NCBI RefSeq assembly: GCF_042675665.1
Contig: NZ_JBHTJI010000001.1
Span: 434,001-498,000 of the forward strand
Direction of reading: 5' to 3'
Source of the DNA: Mariniflexile jejuense
GTDB lineage: Bacteria; Bacteroidota; Bacteroidia; Flavobacteriales; Flavobacteriaceae
DNA: 64,000 nucleotides
Of this stretch, positions 1 to 7,605 are shown piece after piece. The notes beneath the pieces are model-generated. The model was not told the origin of the DNA and searched no databases. It saw only the letters and a list, made by a program, of their open reading frames with translations. The position numbers were made by a program, and so were the translations under genes. Position 1 is the first letter of the stretch. Each line of letters begins with the position of its first letter.

Positions 1-152
1 AAAAAGGTGATGCCGTTTTTTACTGCTTCATTTAAAATATTGAATGCGTTTTCTTTTGAAATGTCTTGTCCCCAATCGGCTCCTAATTGCCAACATCCTA
101 ATCCTACTTCACTAACTGCTAATCCTTTACTTCCTAACTCTCTGTAATTCAT
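1..152 (-). CDS. Aldo/keto reductase, N-terminal part (runs off window)
   Basis: The reverse strand reads from an ATG at 152 off the left edge of the window, so only about 50 residues are visible. They begin MNYRELGSKGLAVSEVGLG and continue CWQLGADWG, the usual beta1-loop start of NADPH-dependent aldo/keto reductases, which reduce aldehydes or ketones in the cytosol. The catalytic Asp/Tyr/Lys/His residues lie outside the window, so substrate and subfamily cannot be judged. The start is clear because the upstream 130 bases are AT-rich and without frame. It is divergent from the next gene. Confidence 0.8.
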   Translation of the reverse strand, partial: MNYRELGSKGLAVSEVGLGCWQLGADWGQDISKENAFNILNEAVKNGITF

Positions 153-281
153 TATAATTTTTTTTTAACTTAAATAGATTCTGTTACTTTTAATCGTAAA
201 AATAATTATCAAAATCGAATATATAACAATTTTAAATTTTAAATCCCTAGTTTTAATTAACCAAACATTTTATTTAAGCAA

Positions 282-644
282 ATGAAAGCTCTTGCGCTAT
301 TTTTAATCTTCTTCTTTTCTTTAACTTATTATGGTTATGCGCAGTTTATTTCAGATGATGGCGAATACCATGTAGCTGCAGGTGCATTGATTTCTGGCAC
401 TACCTATGCCTTTGTTTATTCTAAAACTAAAGATAAAAACAAAGCTTTCTGGTATGGTTTAGGTGCTTCTGCGCTTGCAGGTATTGCAAAAGAAGTTTAC
501 GACAGTACAAAACCAGACAATCATTTTGATACGCCAGATGTAGCTGCTACTGTTGTTGGTGGTTTAACAGCATGTGTTACTTTAAGTTTATTTGTTGGAA
601 ATAAAAAACGAAATAGAGCAAAAACTAGTGCTTTAGTAAATTAG
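282..644 (+). CDS. Small membrane protein, YfiM/DUF2279-like
   Basis: This 120-residue protein begins with a signal peptide or anchor ending near YAQF (about residue 21). Two further hydrophobic Gly/Ala-rich segments lie near residues 30-45 and 55-68, and another near 85-105. The pattern H-x-x-A-G early on, followed by G-x-x-A-G-x-x-KE-x-YD and a D-x-x-D motif, resembles the YfiM/DUF2279 family of periplasmic or inner-membrane proteins of unknown function. It ends in a basic tail. Its stop overlaps the stop of the convergent nitronate monooxygenase gene by 3 bases. Family assignment is from motif pattern only. Confidence 0.65.
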   Translation: MKALALFLIFFFSLTYYGYAQFISDDGEYHVAAGALISGTTYAFVYSKTKDKNKAFWYGLGASALAGIAKEVYDSTKPDNHFDTPDVAATVVGGLTACVTLSLFVGNKKRNRAKTSALVN

Positions 645-1588
645 TTTACTAATCGATTTACAATTTCTTTTACATGCAAAACCTCCTTAGTGTATTCAAT
701 ACTTGGGCCAGCAACCCAAACCGTTTTATAAGTTGCTTTTGTAGCTGCTTTTTCGGTAGCTTTCATACCAATTGAAAACCGAATCAATTTAACCCATTTT
801 TTGAGCTTTTTGTGTTTGTTTAAAACAGATTCTAACCATGTGGTTTTAGTGCCAATTTTTTTTACGTAAGGTGTGTTTATTACGGTACAAGGAGTTCCAG
901 AAATACGCTCGGTCATTACAATATCTTTTGAACCGTACTCAATACAAGCTTGTTTGTATTCATCTGTTACATTGGCTTCAACGGATGCTATAAACGGACT
1001 TCCTACTGAAACTCCAGATGCGCCATAACTTAACATTTCATCAACATCTGCTTTACAACCAACACCACCTGCTGAAATTACTGGAATATTACAATTTAAA
1101 ACAAGGTCTTTAATTAATGTTTCTGGTGAAATATCACCTCTATGGCCACCAGCTTGATTGTTTACAGCTATTATGGCATCGGCTCCTAAAGCTTCAACTT
1201 TTTGTGCAAATTTTAAATCAACTACATCACAAAATACTTTAATACCTACTTTATGAGCTTGATTAATGGTTTCTTCTGGACTTCCTAATGATGTAATAAT
1301 AAAATCGCAACCTTCTTCACACAGTACATGTAATTGTTCTTTATACTTTATATTAGATTTATTTACTATCAAGTTAAAACCAAAAGAACCGCCTTCAACT
1401 TTAGCCGCTTTTAATTCTTGAATTGCATTTTTTAATTCTTCAAGCGTTCTGTAATTTAATGCAGGAATACAACCTGCTATACCACTTTTCATTGCTTCAA
1501 TAACCATAGCCGTATTAGATACCAAAAACATAGGCGCTTGAATAATTGGGTGCTTTATATTTAAAAGCTGTGTTAGTTTTGAAGACAT
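641..1588 (-). CDS. Nitronate monooxygenase (NAD(P)H-dependent flavin oxidoreductase)
   Basis: About 315 residues starting MSSKLTQLLNIKHPIIQAPM. Although the frame is open to 1648, the ATG at 1588 gives the family's normal N-terminus. This is an FMN-binding TIM barrel of the 2-nitropropane dioxygenase/nitronate monooxygenase class, which oxidises toxic alkyl nitronates. Family signatures seen are the N-terminal IIQAPM, NNQAGGHRGD in the middle (catalytic His region) and ISAGGVG plus GVSVGSPF for phosphate binding of FMN. It is cytosolic. The start faces a divergent intergenic region containing two copies of a TTATGCrTGCATAr inverted repeat, so it may be co-regulated with the secreted protein gene opposite. 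Confidence 0.85.
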   Translation of the reverse strand: MSSKLTQLLNIKHPIIQAPMFLVSNTAMVIEAMKSGIAGCIPALNYRTLEELKNAIQELKAAKVEGGSFGFNLIVNKSNIKYKEQLHVLCEEGCDFIITSLGSPEETINQAHKVGIKVFCDVVDLKFAQKVEALGADAIIAVNNQAGGHRGDISPETLIKDLVLNCNIPVISAGGVGCKADVDEMLSYGASGVSVGSPFIASVEANVTDEYKQACIEYGSKDIVMTERISGTPCTVINTPYVKKIGTKTTWLESVLNKHKKLKKWVKLIRFSIGMKATEKAATKATYKTVWVAGPSIEYTKEVLHVKEIVNRLVN

Positions 1589-1620
1589 ATTTATTTTTTT
1601 TATCAAATATAGCAAAAATA

Positions 1621-1634
1621 TTATGCATGCATAA
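1621..1634. promoter_or_regulatory. Perfect 14-bp palindrome, candidate operator
   Basis: TTATGCATGCATAA is a perfect palindrome 32 bases upstream of the nitronate monooxygenase ATG. A near copy lies 96 bases away at 1717-1730. Size and symmetry fit a dimeric MarR- or TetR-type repressor site. The regulator is not encoded next to it. Confidence 0.45.
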
Positions 1635-1716
1635 CACCTAATTATCAATAAGTTATAAAAATTTTATCATCGAATAAGCATAACTGATTGACAACATGAC
1701 ATTTATCATATTTTTA

Positions 1717-1739
1717 TTATGCGTGCATAGTTATTTTTG
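1717..1739 (+). promoter_or_regulatory. Second operator copy abutting a -7 box
   Basis: TTATGCGTGCATAG (1717-1730) differs from the palindrome at 1621 at two positions. It is followed at once by TATTTTTG (1732-1739), a match to the Bacteroidota -7 box TAnnTTTG. A protein bound here would block RNA polymerase on the plus-strand gene at 1762. Confidence 0.45.
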
Positions 1740-1761
1740 ATAAAATTAAAATATGATTATT

Positions 1762-2259
1762 ATGAAAAAATTTGTTTTTATTTTATTGGTTTTTGGAATT
1801 AATACTCAAATAATTGCGCAAGAAATAGCCTTGGCAGAAGTTGAATTAGTATCAAACTATAATTATTTAACAGCTAGCACTACAGATATGCTAGCAAAAC
1901 CTGTTAAAAAATTAGAAGCTTCAGTTTTAGATTATAAAATGGAAAAATCTAGTGCTGAATATGATAAAGGTGAAATTTATAGTATTACTTTTAAAATACC
2001 AGAAGGAAGTATTGTTGCTGACTTTAACAATGAAGGAAAAATAATTAGTACTACTGAAAAATATACTAATGTTAGATTACCATTAGAAGTTATTTATGCA
2101 ATACTTGAACAATACCCAAATTGGTCGATAACAAACAACACTTACTATGTTAACTACCACACAAACAAAGGAATAACTAAAAGACTTTACAAAATTAAGT
2201 TGGTTAATGATGCCAAAAGTTTAGACATTAAAACTGATGAAAATGGTAATTTCTTATAG
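1762..2259 (+). CDS. Secreted protein, PepSY-like (DUF2874-type)
   Basis: 165 residues from the ATG at 1762 (MKKFVFILLVFGINTQIIAQ), giving a clean signal peptide cleaved near IIAQ/E. An upstream in-frame ATG at 1753 would only add MII. The mature part has a repeated pattern in which about 60 residues end in a strand-turn D-x-x-G. The C-terminal half (EQYPNWSI, then YYVNYH, KRLYKIKL, KTDENGNFL) looks like the PepSY-like/beta-lactamase-inhibitor fold of Bacteroidota periplasmic proteins. Relatives are sometimes mislabelled as nicotinate-nucleotide adenylyltransferase, but no nucleotidyltransferase motif is present. Function unknown. Confidence 0.6.
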   Translation: MKKFVFILLVFGINTQIIAQEIALAEVELVSNYNYLTASTTDMLAKPVKKLEASVLDYKMEKSSAEYDKGEIYSITFKIPEGSIVADFNNEGKIISTTEKYTNVRLPLEVIYAILEQYPNWSITNNTYYVNYHTNKGITKRLYKIKLVNDAKSLDIKTDENGNFL

Positions 2260-2280
2260 CTAAATATTAACTCAATAATA

Positions 2281-2310
2281 AAAAAACGCAACCAATTTGG
2301 TTGCGTTTTT
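2281..2310. terminator. Bidirectional terminator
   Basis: AAAAACGCAACC-AATT-GGTTGCGTTTTT forms a near-perfect stem with A and T runs on both sides. It lies between the stops of the convergent secreted-protein gene and dnaK, and can serve both. Confidence 0.9.
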
Positions 2311-2347
2311 GCTTTAGTCTTGTGCCTTCCGACACATGAAACATTTT

Positions 2348-4249
2348 TTATTTCACTTCTTCAAAGTCTACGTCTTCAACATCACTACCTTCAGCTTGCC
2401 CATTTTGGCTTGCATCTGGTCCTGGTTGTGCGCCACCTTGAGCTTCTGCTTGTGCTTTGTACATTTCTTCACTTGCAACTTTCCAAGCTTCGTTTATTTT
2501 CTCTAAAGCTGGGTCTATAACCGCTAAATCTTTAGTTTCAAACGCTGTTTTAAGTTCAGCTAATGCATCTTCTATTGGTTGTTTTTTATCAGCAGATAAT
2601 TTATCACCAAATTCAGCTAATTGACTTTCAGTTTGGAAAATCATCGCATCAGCAGCATTTAATTTTTCAGCTTTTTCTTTTGCTACTTTATCAGCTTCTG
2701 CATTTGCTTCTGCATCTGCTTTCATTTTTTGAATTTCTTCTTCAGTTAAACCAGAAGATGCTTCAATACGAATATCTTGTGTTTTACCTGTAGCTTTATC
2801 TCCAGCTGTTACGTGTATAATACCATTGGCATCAATATCAAATGTTACTTCAATTTGAGGTGTACCACGACGTGCTGGTGGAATACCATCTAAGTGGAAA
2901 CGTCCAATAGTTTTGTTATCAGCAGCCATGGCTCTTTCACCTTGTAATACATGGATTTCTACAGATGGTTGATTATCAGCAGCTGTTGAGAATACTTGCG
3001 ATTTCTTGGTAGGAATCGTAGTATTTGCTTCAATAAGCTTCGTCATTACATTACCCATAGTTTCAATACCTAATGATAACGGTGTAACGTCTAATAACAA
3101 TACATCTTTTACATCACCAGATAATACACCACCTTGAATACCAGCACCTAAAGAAACAACTTCATCTGGATTTACACCTTTGCTTGGTGCTTTTCCGAAG
3201 AATTTCTCAACAGCAGCTTGTACCGCAGGAATACGTGTAGAACCACCTACTAAAATAACTTCATCAATATCATTTTTGCTTAATCCTGCTGCTTTTAAAG
3301 CAGATTCACAAGGTGCAATGGTACGTTTTACTAAATCGTCAATTAATTGTTCAAATTTAGCTTTAGTTAATGTACGCACTAAGTGTTTTGGTCCACTAGC
3401 AGTAGCAGTAATATAAGGTAAGTTTATTTCTGTTGAAGCTGAAGATGATAATTCAATCTTCGCTTTTTCAGCAGCTTCTTTTAAACGTTGTAAAGACATT
3501 GGATCTTTTCTTAAATCCATACCTTCCTCTGCATTAAATTCATCTGCTAACCAGTTAATGATTTTTTCATCAACATCATCACCACCTAAATGTGTATCAC
3601 CATCAGTTGACAGTACTTCAAATACACCATCACCTAATTCTAAAATTGATACGTCATGTGTTCCGCCACCAAAGTCAAAAACTACAATTTTTTGGTCTTT
3701 TCCTTTTTTATCTAAACCGTAAGCTAGTGCAGCTGCAGTAGGTTCGTTTATAATTCTACGTACTTTTAAACCAGCAATTTCACCAGCTTCTTTAGTAGCT
3801 TGACGTTGACTGTCATTAAAGTAAGCAGGCACAGTAATAACTGCTTCACTAACTGTTGTTCCTAAATAATCTTCAGCTGTTTTCTTCATTTTTTGAAGAA
3901 TCATAGCCGATAATTCTTGTGGCGTATATAAACGTCCATCAATATCAACTCTTGGTGTGTCGTTATCTCCTTTTACTACTTTGTAAGGTACACGATCTGC
4001 TTCTTTGCTAGACTCAGAATATTTATTACCCATAAAACGTTTAATAGAATAAACCGTTTTTGTTGGGTTAGTTACCGCTTGACGCTTAGCTGGATCACCA
4101 ACTTTAATTTCGCCGCCTTCAACAAATGCGATTACCGATGGCGTAGTACGTTTACCTTCTGCGTTTGGGATAACAACAGGCTCATTTCCTTCCATCACCG
4201 AAACGCAAGAGTTGGTTGTTCCTAAATCGATTCCAATAATTTTACTCAT
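2348..4249 (-). CDS. dnaK: Chaperone DnaK (Hsp70)
   Basis: 633 residues, full length for bacterial DnaK. The N-terminus IIGIDLGTTNSCVSVMEG is the phosphate-1 loop of the actin-like ATPase domain. VFDFGGGTHDVSIL (phosphate 2) and ILVGGSTRIPAVQ (adenosine motif) follow, then the linker DVLLLDVTPLSLGIET, the substrate-binding beta sandwich and helical lid. The tail is Ala/Gly/Gln-rich and ends VEDVDFEEVK, the EEVD-like end typical of bacterial DnaK. It folds client proteins in the cytosol with DnaJ and GrpE, neither of which is in this window. It is a single gene, divergent from sdaA. A TGACA-N3-TGTCA palindrome lies about 80 bases upstream. Confidence 0.98.
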   Translation of the reverse strand: MSKIIGIDLGTTNSCVSVMEGNEPVVIPNAEGKRTTPSVIAFVEGGEIKVGDPAKRQAVTNPTKTVYSIKRFMGNKYSESSKEADRVPYKVVKGDNDTPRVDIDGRLYTPQELSAMILQKMKKTAEDYLGTTVSEAVITVPAYFNDSQRQATKEAGEIAGLKVRRIINEPTAAALAYGLDKKGKDQKIVVFDFGGGTHDVSILELGDGVFEVLSTDGDTHLGGDDVDEKIINWLADEFNAEEGMDLRKDPMSLQRLKEAAEKAKIELSSSASTEINLPYITATASGPKHLVRTLTKAKFEQLIDDLVKRTIAPCESALKAAGLSKNDIDEVILVGGSTRIPAVQAAVEKFFGKAPSKGVNPDEVVSLGAGIQGGVLSGDVKDVLLLDVTPLSLGIETMGNVMTKLIEANTTIPTKKSQVFSTAADNQPSVEIHVLQGERAMAADNKTIGRFHLDGIPPARRGTPQIEVTFDIDANGIIHVTAGDKATGKTQDIRIEASSGLTEEEIQKMKADAEANAEADKVAKEKAEKLNAADAMIFQTESQLAEFGDKLSADKKQPIEDALAELKTAFETKDLAVIDPALEKINEAWKVASEEMYKAQAEAQGGAQPGPDASQNGQAEGSDVEDVDFEEVK

Positions 4250-4327
4250 AATATGTTTTATTTGTGTTGAAAATTCATTTTTAAATTCGGTTTGTTAAAG
4301 TCAATGATTATGCCAACTAACAAATAC

Positions 4328-4340
4328 TGACACCTTGTCA
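4328..4340. promoter_or_regulatory. TGACA-N3-TGTCA palindrome upstream of dnaK
   Basis: TGACACCTTGTCA has perfect 5-bp arms around CCT. It lies in the dnaK/sdaA divergent region, 79 bases from the dnaK start and 80 from the sdaA start. It is not the CIRCE element. It could be a heat-shock or alternative-sigma-factor site, or a chance palindrome. Confidence 0.3.
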
Positions 4341-4419
4341 CTTATTTTATAATTCTTAGTTAATTTTTATATTCAAAATAAAACAAATCACTTAATTTGT
4401 TTTCAATAAAGTCTATTTT

Positions 4420-5844
4420 ATGGAATGTATTTCAGTTTTCGATATGCTTAAAATTGGTGTTGGACCTTCAAGTTCACACACTTTAGGACCATGGCGAGCA
4501 GCAGAACGCTGGATAAAAGAGCTAAAAGAAGCTAATAAATTTGATACCATTGAAAGCATTTCGATAGATTTGTACGGTTCCTTATCTTTAACAGGAAAAG
4601 GTCATGCCACCGATTATGCCATTATGCTAGGTTTAAGCGGCGCAAACCCAGAAACCATTCCTGTTGAAAATATAAACGACATTGTTTTAAAAGTAAAAAC
4701 CACCAATACCTTACTTTTTAATAACGAAAAAGAACTTGCCTTTAATCCAGAAAAACAGATTGTTTTTAATAAAAAGTTTTTGCCTTTTCATGCAAATGCA
4801 CTTCAATTTACAGCTATTATAAATGGTGAAAAACAGCAATCTACATATTATTCCATTGGTGGTGGTTTTGTAGTTCAAGAAGAACGAAAAAATGCCGAAG
4901 CTAAAAAAATCATTTTTCAGTGCACGTTTCCTTACCCTATTGAAACAGGAAATGATCTCTTAAAATTTTGCAACCAATTAAATAAATCCATTGCCGAAGT
5001 TGTTTTAGAAAATGAAAAATCAATACGTTCAATTGAAACTATCGATTTCGAATTGCTACGCATTTGGAACACTATGTTGGAATGTATGTACATTGGTTGC
5101 CACACCGAAGGCAATTTACCCGGTGGTTTAAATGTACGTCGTCGTGCTTTTGACACCTACCAAACCCTAAAAGGAGATATTGTATACAACAATCCTCAAG
5201 AATGGTTAGAAACTATTAGAAAAACCGAAGTTAAATTCCGGCAAATACTAAAATGGGTAAGCTGTTTTGCTTTATCGGTTAATGAAGTAAATGCCTCTTT
5301 AGGTCGTGTTGTTACTGCACCAACTAATGGTAGCGCAGGTGTAATTCCATCTGTTTTAATGTATTACATGGTTATTGAAAATCATAATGCCAGTTTTAAA
5401 CATATCAAACAATTCTTGTTAGTAGCTGGTGAAATTGGAAGTATTTTCAAAAAAGGCGCCACCATTAGTGCCGCTATGGGTGGTTGTCAAGCTGAAATTG
5501 GCGTATCATCTGCCATGGCTGCCGCTGCACTATGCGAACTTATGGGTGGTACACCAGAACAAGTATTGGTAGCTGCCGAAATAGCTATGGAACACCATTT
5601 AGGACTAACCTGCGACCCTATTGGTGGTTTAGTACAAATACCTTGTATAGAACGTAATGCTATGGGTGCTATAAAAGCAATAAACGCAGCAGAAATGGCT
5701 TTGGATACCGACCCAAAAAACGTAATAGTACCGCTAGATAAAGTGGTTGCAACCATGTGGGAAACCGCAAAAGATATGAACAAAAAATATAAAGAAACAT
5801 CCAAAGGCGGGTTAGCTATTGGTGTTAATTTAACCGATTGTTAG
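4420..5844 (+). CDS. sdaA: L-serine ammonia-lyase, iron-sulfur type
   Basis: 474 residues in the single-chain layout: an N-terminal beta domain (residues 1 to about 155, beginning MECISVFDMLKIGVGPSSSHT) and a C-terminal catalytic alpha domain. GVGPSSSHTLGPWRA is the family signature. The alpha domain carries PTNGSAGVIPSVL, and cysteines in MGGCQAE, GLTCDPIGG and QIPCIERN that fit the three ligands of the [4Fe-4S] cluster. It deaminates L-serine to pyruvate and ammonia in the cytosol. It is transcribed alone, divergent from dnaK. The C-terminus ends GLAIGVNLTDC. Confidence 0.96.
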   Translation: MECISVFDMLKIGVGPSSSHTLGPWRAAERWIKELKEANKFDTIESISIDLYGSLSLTGKGHATDYAIMLGLSGANPETIPVENINDIVLKVKTTNTLLFNNEKELAFNPEKQIVFNKKFLPFHANALQFTAIINGEKQQSTYYSIGGGFVVQEERKNAEAKKIIFQCTFPYPIETGNDLLKFCNQLNKSIAEVVLENEKSIRSIETIDFELLRIWNTMLECMYIGCHTEGNLPGGLNVRRRAFDTYQTLKGDIVYNNPQEWLETIRKTEVKFRQILKWVSCFALSVNEVNASLGRVVTAPTNGSAGVIPSVLMYYMVIENHNASFKHIKQFLLVAGEIGSIFKKGATISAAMGGCQAEIGVSSAMAAAALCELMGGTPEQVLVAAEIAMEHHLGLTCDPIGGLVQIPCIERNAMGAIKAINAAEMALDTDPKNVIVPLDKVVATMWETAKDMNKKYKETSKGGLAIGVNLTDC

Positions 5845-5850
5845 TTTTTT

Positions 5851-5897
5851 TAGTTACAAAGGCAAAGTTTCTAAGTTAGAAAGATACTAAGGCAAAA
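5851..5897. repeat. Intergenic repeat remnant (AAGGCAAA type)
   Basis: The 3' flank of sdaA contains TAGTTACAAAGGCAAAG and GATACTAAGGCAAAAC, imperfect copies of one unit about 30 bases apart. Low-complexity units of this kind are scattered between genes in flavobacterial genomes. No coding potential or terminator is seen. Confidence 0.4.
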
Positions 5898-5996
5898 CAT
5901 ATTTAAAACTCAAAAAACACTTAAACTCTACAGCTTAAAAACCTAACATATCTACTTAATTCATTACTTTTACATTCTATTTTTAAAAACAAAAAA

Positions 5997-6815
5997 ATGT
6001 CCGTAGCCAAAAAAGAATACAAACGCATCACTGTTAAAACATTAGTAGATATGAAAGCCAATGGCGAAAAAATATCAATGCTTACTGCCTACGATTATAC
6101 TATGGCAAAAATTGTTGATGGCGCTGGTGTAGATGTTATCTTGGTAGGTGATTCTGCCAGTAATGTTATGGCAGGACATGAAACTACACTTCCTATTACT
6201 TTAGATCAAATGATTTATCATGCATCATCTGTAGTTCGAGCAATTGATCGTGCATTGGTGGTAGTCGATTTACCTTTTGGAAGTTACCAAAGCGACCCAA
6301 AAGAAGCACTTCGTTCAGCTATTAGAATTATGAAAGAAAGTGGCGGACATGCAGTAAAACTAGAAGGTGGTAAAGAAATTAAAGAATCTATAAAACGTAT
6401 TTTAAATGCAGGAATTCCTGTGATGGGGCATTTAGGTTTAACACCACAATCCATCTATAAATTTGGAACTTATACGGTTCGGGCAAAGGAAGAAGAAGAA
6501 GCTGAGCAATTACTTGAAGATGCTAAAATGTTAGAACGTTTAGGTTGTTTTGCTATTGTTCTTGAAAAAATACCTGCTTCATTAGCGAAACAAGTTGCTG
6601 AAAGTGTAAGTATTCCTATTATTGGTATTGGCGCTGGCAATGGTGTAGATGGACAAGTTTTAGTATTACACGATATGTTAGGAATGACACATGAATTTAA
6701 TCCGCGTTTTTTAAGACGTTATTTAAATTTGTATGAAGATATGACTAATGCCATTTCTAAATATGTTGATGACGTAAAAACTGTTGATTTTCCTAATGAT
6801 TCTGAACAGTACTAG
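5997..6815 (+). CDS. panB: 3-methyl-2-oxobutanoate hydroxymethyltransferase
   Basis: 272 residues, the normal length for PanB. It transfers a hydroxymethyl group from methylene-THF to ketoisovalerate, making ketopantoate for pantothenate and CoA. Motifs seen are MLTAYDYTMAKIVD, VGDSASNVMAGHETTLPITLDQM (metal-binding Asp), VVVDLPFGSYQ (second metal Asp), AVKLEGG, PVMGHLGLTPQS and GIGAGNGVDGQVLVLHDMLG. The start is an ATG in a short AT-rich leader. No other pan genes are adjacent. An RluA synthase gene follows 63 bases later. Confidence 0.97.
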   Translation: MSVAKKEYKRITVKTLVDMKANGEKISMLTAYDYTMAKIVDGAGVDVILVGDSASNVMAGHETTLPITLDQMIYHASSVVRAIDRALVVVDLPFGSYQSDPKEALRSAIRIMKESGGHAVKLEGGKEIKESIKRILNAGIPVMGHLGLTPQSIYKFGTYTVRAKEEEEAEQLLEDAKMLERLGCFAIVLEKIPASLAKQVAESVSIPIIGIGAGNGVDGQVLVLHDMLGMTHEFNPRFLRRYLNLYEDMTNAISKYVDDVKTVDFPNDSEQY

Positions 6816-6819
6816 TTTT

Positions 6820-6848
6820 TAGTCGCAGTCGCAGTTTTCAGTCTCCAA
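6820..6848. repeat. Short CAGTC-type intergenic repeat
   Basis: Just after the panB stop, TAGTCGCAGTCGCAG and TTTTCAGTCTCC form tandem variants of a CAGTCGCAGT unit. Similar short tandem units occur between genes in other flavobacteria, so this is probably a dispersed repeat remnant. Confidence 0.4.
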
Positions 6849-6878
6849 ACTTTGCGAGAAATATAATTTTAATAATTC

Positions 6879-7580
6879 GTGGCAGAAAAAATATTTTCTA
6901 ATAAAAACAACCTTCAAATCCTTTTTGAAGATAATCATATTATCATAGTTAATAAGCGTGCTGGTGATATAGTTCAAGGCGATAAAACTGGAGATAAACC
7001 ACTTAGCGAGGTTGTAAAAAGCTATATTAAAGATAAATACAACAAACCAGGAAATGTGTATTTGGGTGTTGTACACAGGTTAGACAGACCAACAACAGGC
7101 TTGGTTATTTTTGCAAAAACCAGCAAAGTATTACCGCGTTTAAATGCGTTATTTGTTTCAAAAGATATTGCTAAAACCTATTGGGCAATTGTTAAAAATG
7201 AACCACCTAAAATTGCAGATTCATTAATTCACTGGCTTAAAAAAAACCAAAAAAACAACAAATCTTCAGCGTTTATTAAAGAAGTAAAAGACAGCAAAAA
7301 AGCCATTCTTCACTATAAATTAGTACAAAAATTAGATAATTATTTTCTACTTGAAGTAAATTTAGAAACGGGTAGGCATCATCAAATTCGTTCGCAACTA
7401 TCAAGTATTGGTTGCCCTATTAAAGGCGATTTAAAATATGGTTTTGACCGAAGTAATCCTGATGGCAGTATTCATTTACATGCAAGACACATTACATTTA
7501 CGCATCCTGTAAAAAATGAAACTATTTCTATTACTGCACCGTTACCAGATGATGCTATTTGGAATGCTTGTAACACTTAA
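6879..7580 (+). CDS. RluA-family pseudouridine synthase
   Basis: About 233 residues from a GTG start at 6879. No ATG gives a full N-terminus, and the sequence MAEKIFSNKNNLQILFEDNHIIIVNK fits the family start. The catalytic motif is GVVHRLDRPTTGLVIFAKT, with the Asp of HRLD as nucleophile, followed by ETGRHHQIRSQL, both conserved in RluA-type synthases that isomerise uridine in rRNA or tRNA. There is no S4 domain, so this is the short single-domain form. The target position cannot be told from sequence. The aldehyde dehydrogenase gene follows after 25 bases and may be cotranscribed. Confidence 0.9.
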   Translation: MAEKIFSNKNNLQILFEDNHIIIVNKRAGDIVQGDKTGDKPLSEVVKSYIKDKYNKPGNVYLGVVHRLDRPTTGLVIFAKTSKVLPRLNALFVSKDIAKTYWAIVKNEPPKIADSLIHWLKKNQKNNKSSAFIKEVKDSKKAILHYKLVQKLDNYFLLEVNLETGRHHQIRSQLSSIGCPIKGDLKYGFDRSNPDGSIHLHARHITFTHPVKNETISITAPLPDDAIWNACNT

Positions 7581-7605
7581 TTTTATATCTTTATAAAAAA
7601 CAGTT

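Noticed and set aside
2320..2793. Plus-strand open frames opposite dnaK
   Set aside because: They are the reverse of the dnaK C-terminal coding region, Leu/His-rich with no start signal. Shadows of a real gene.
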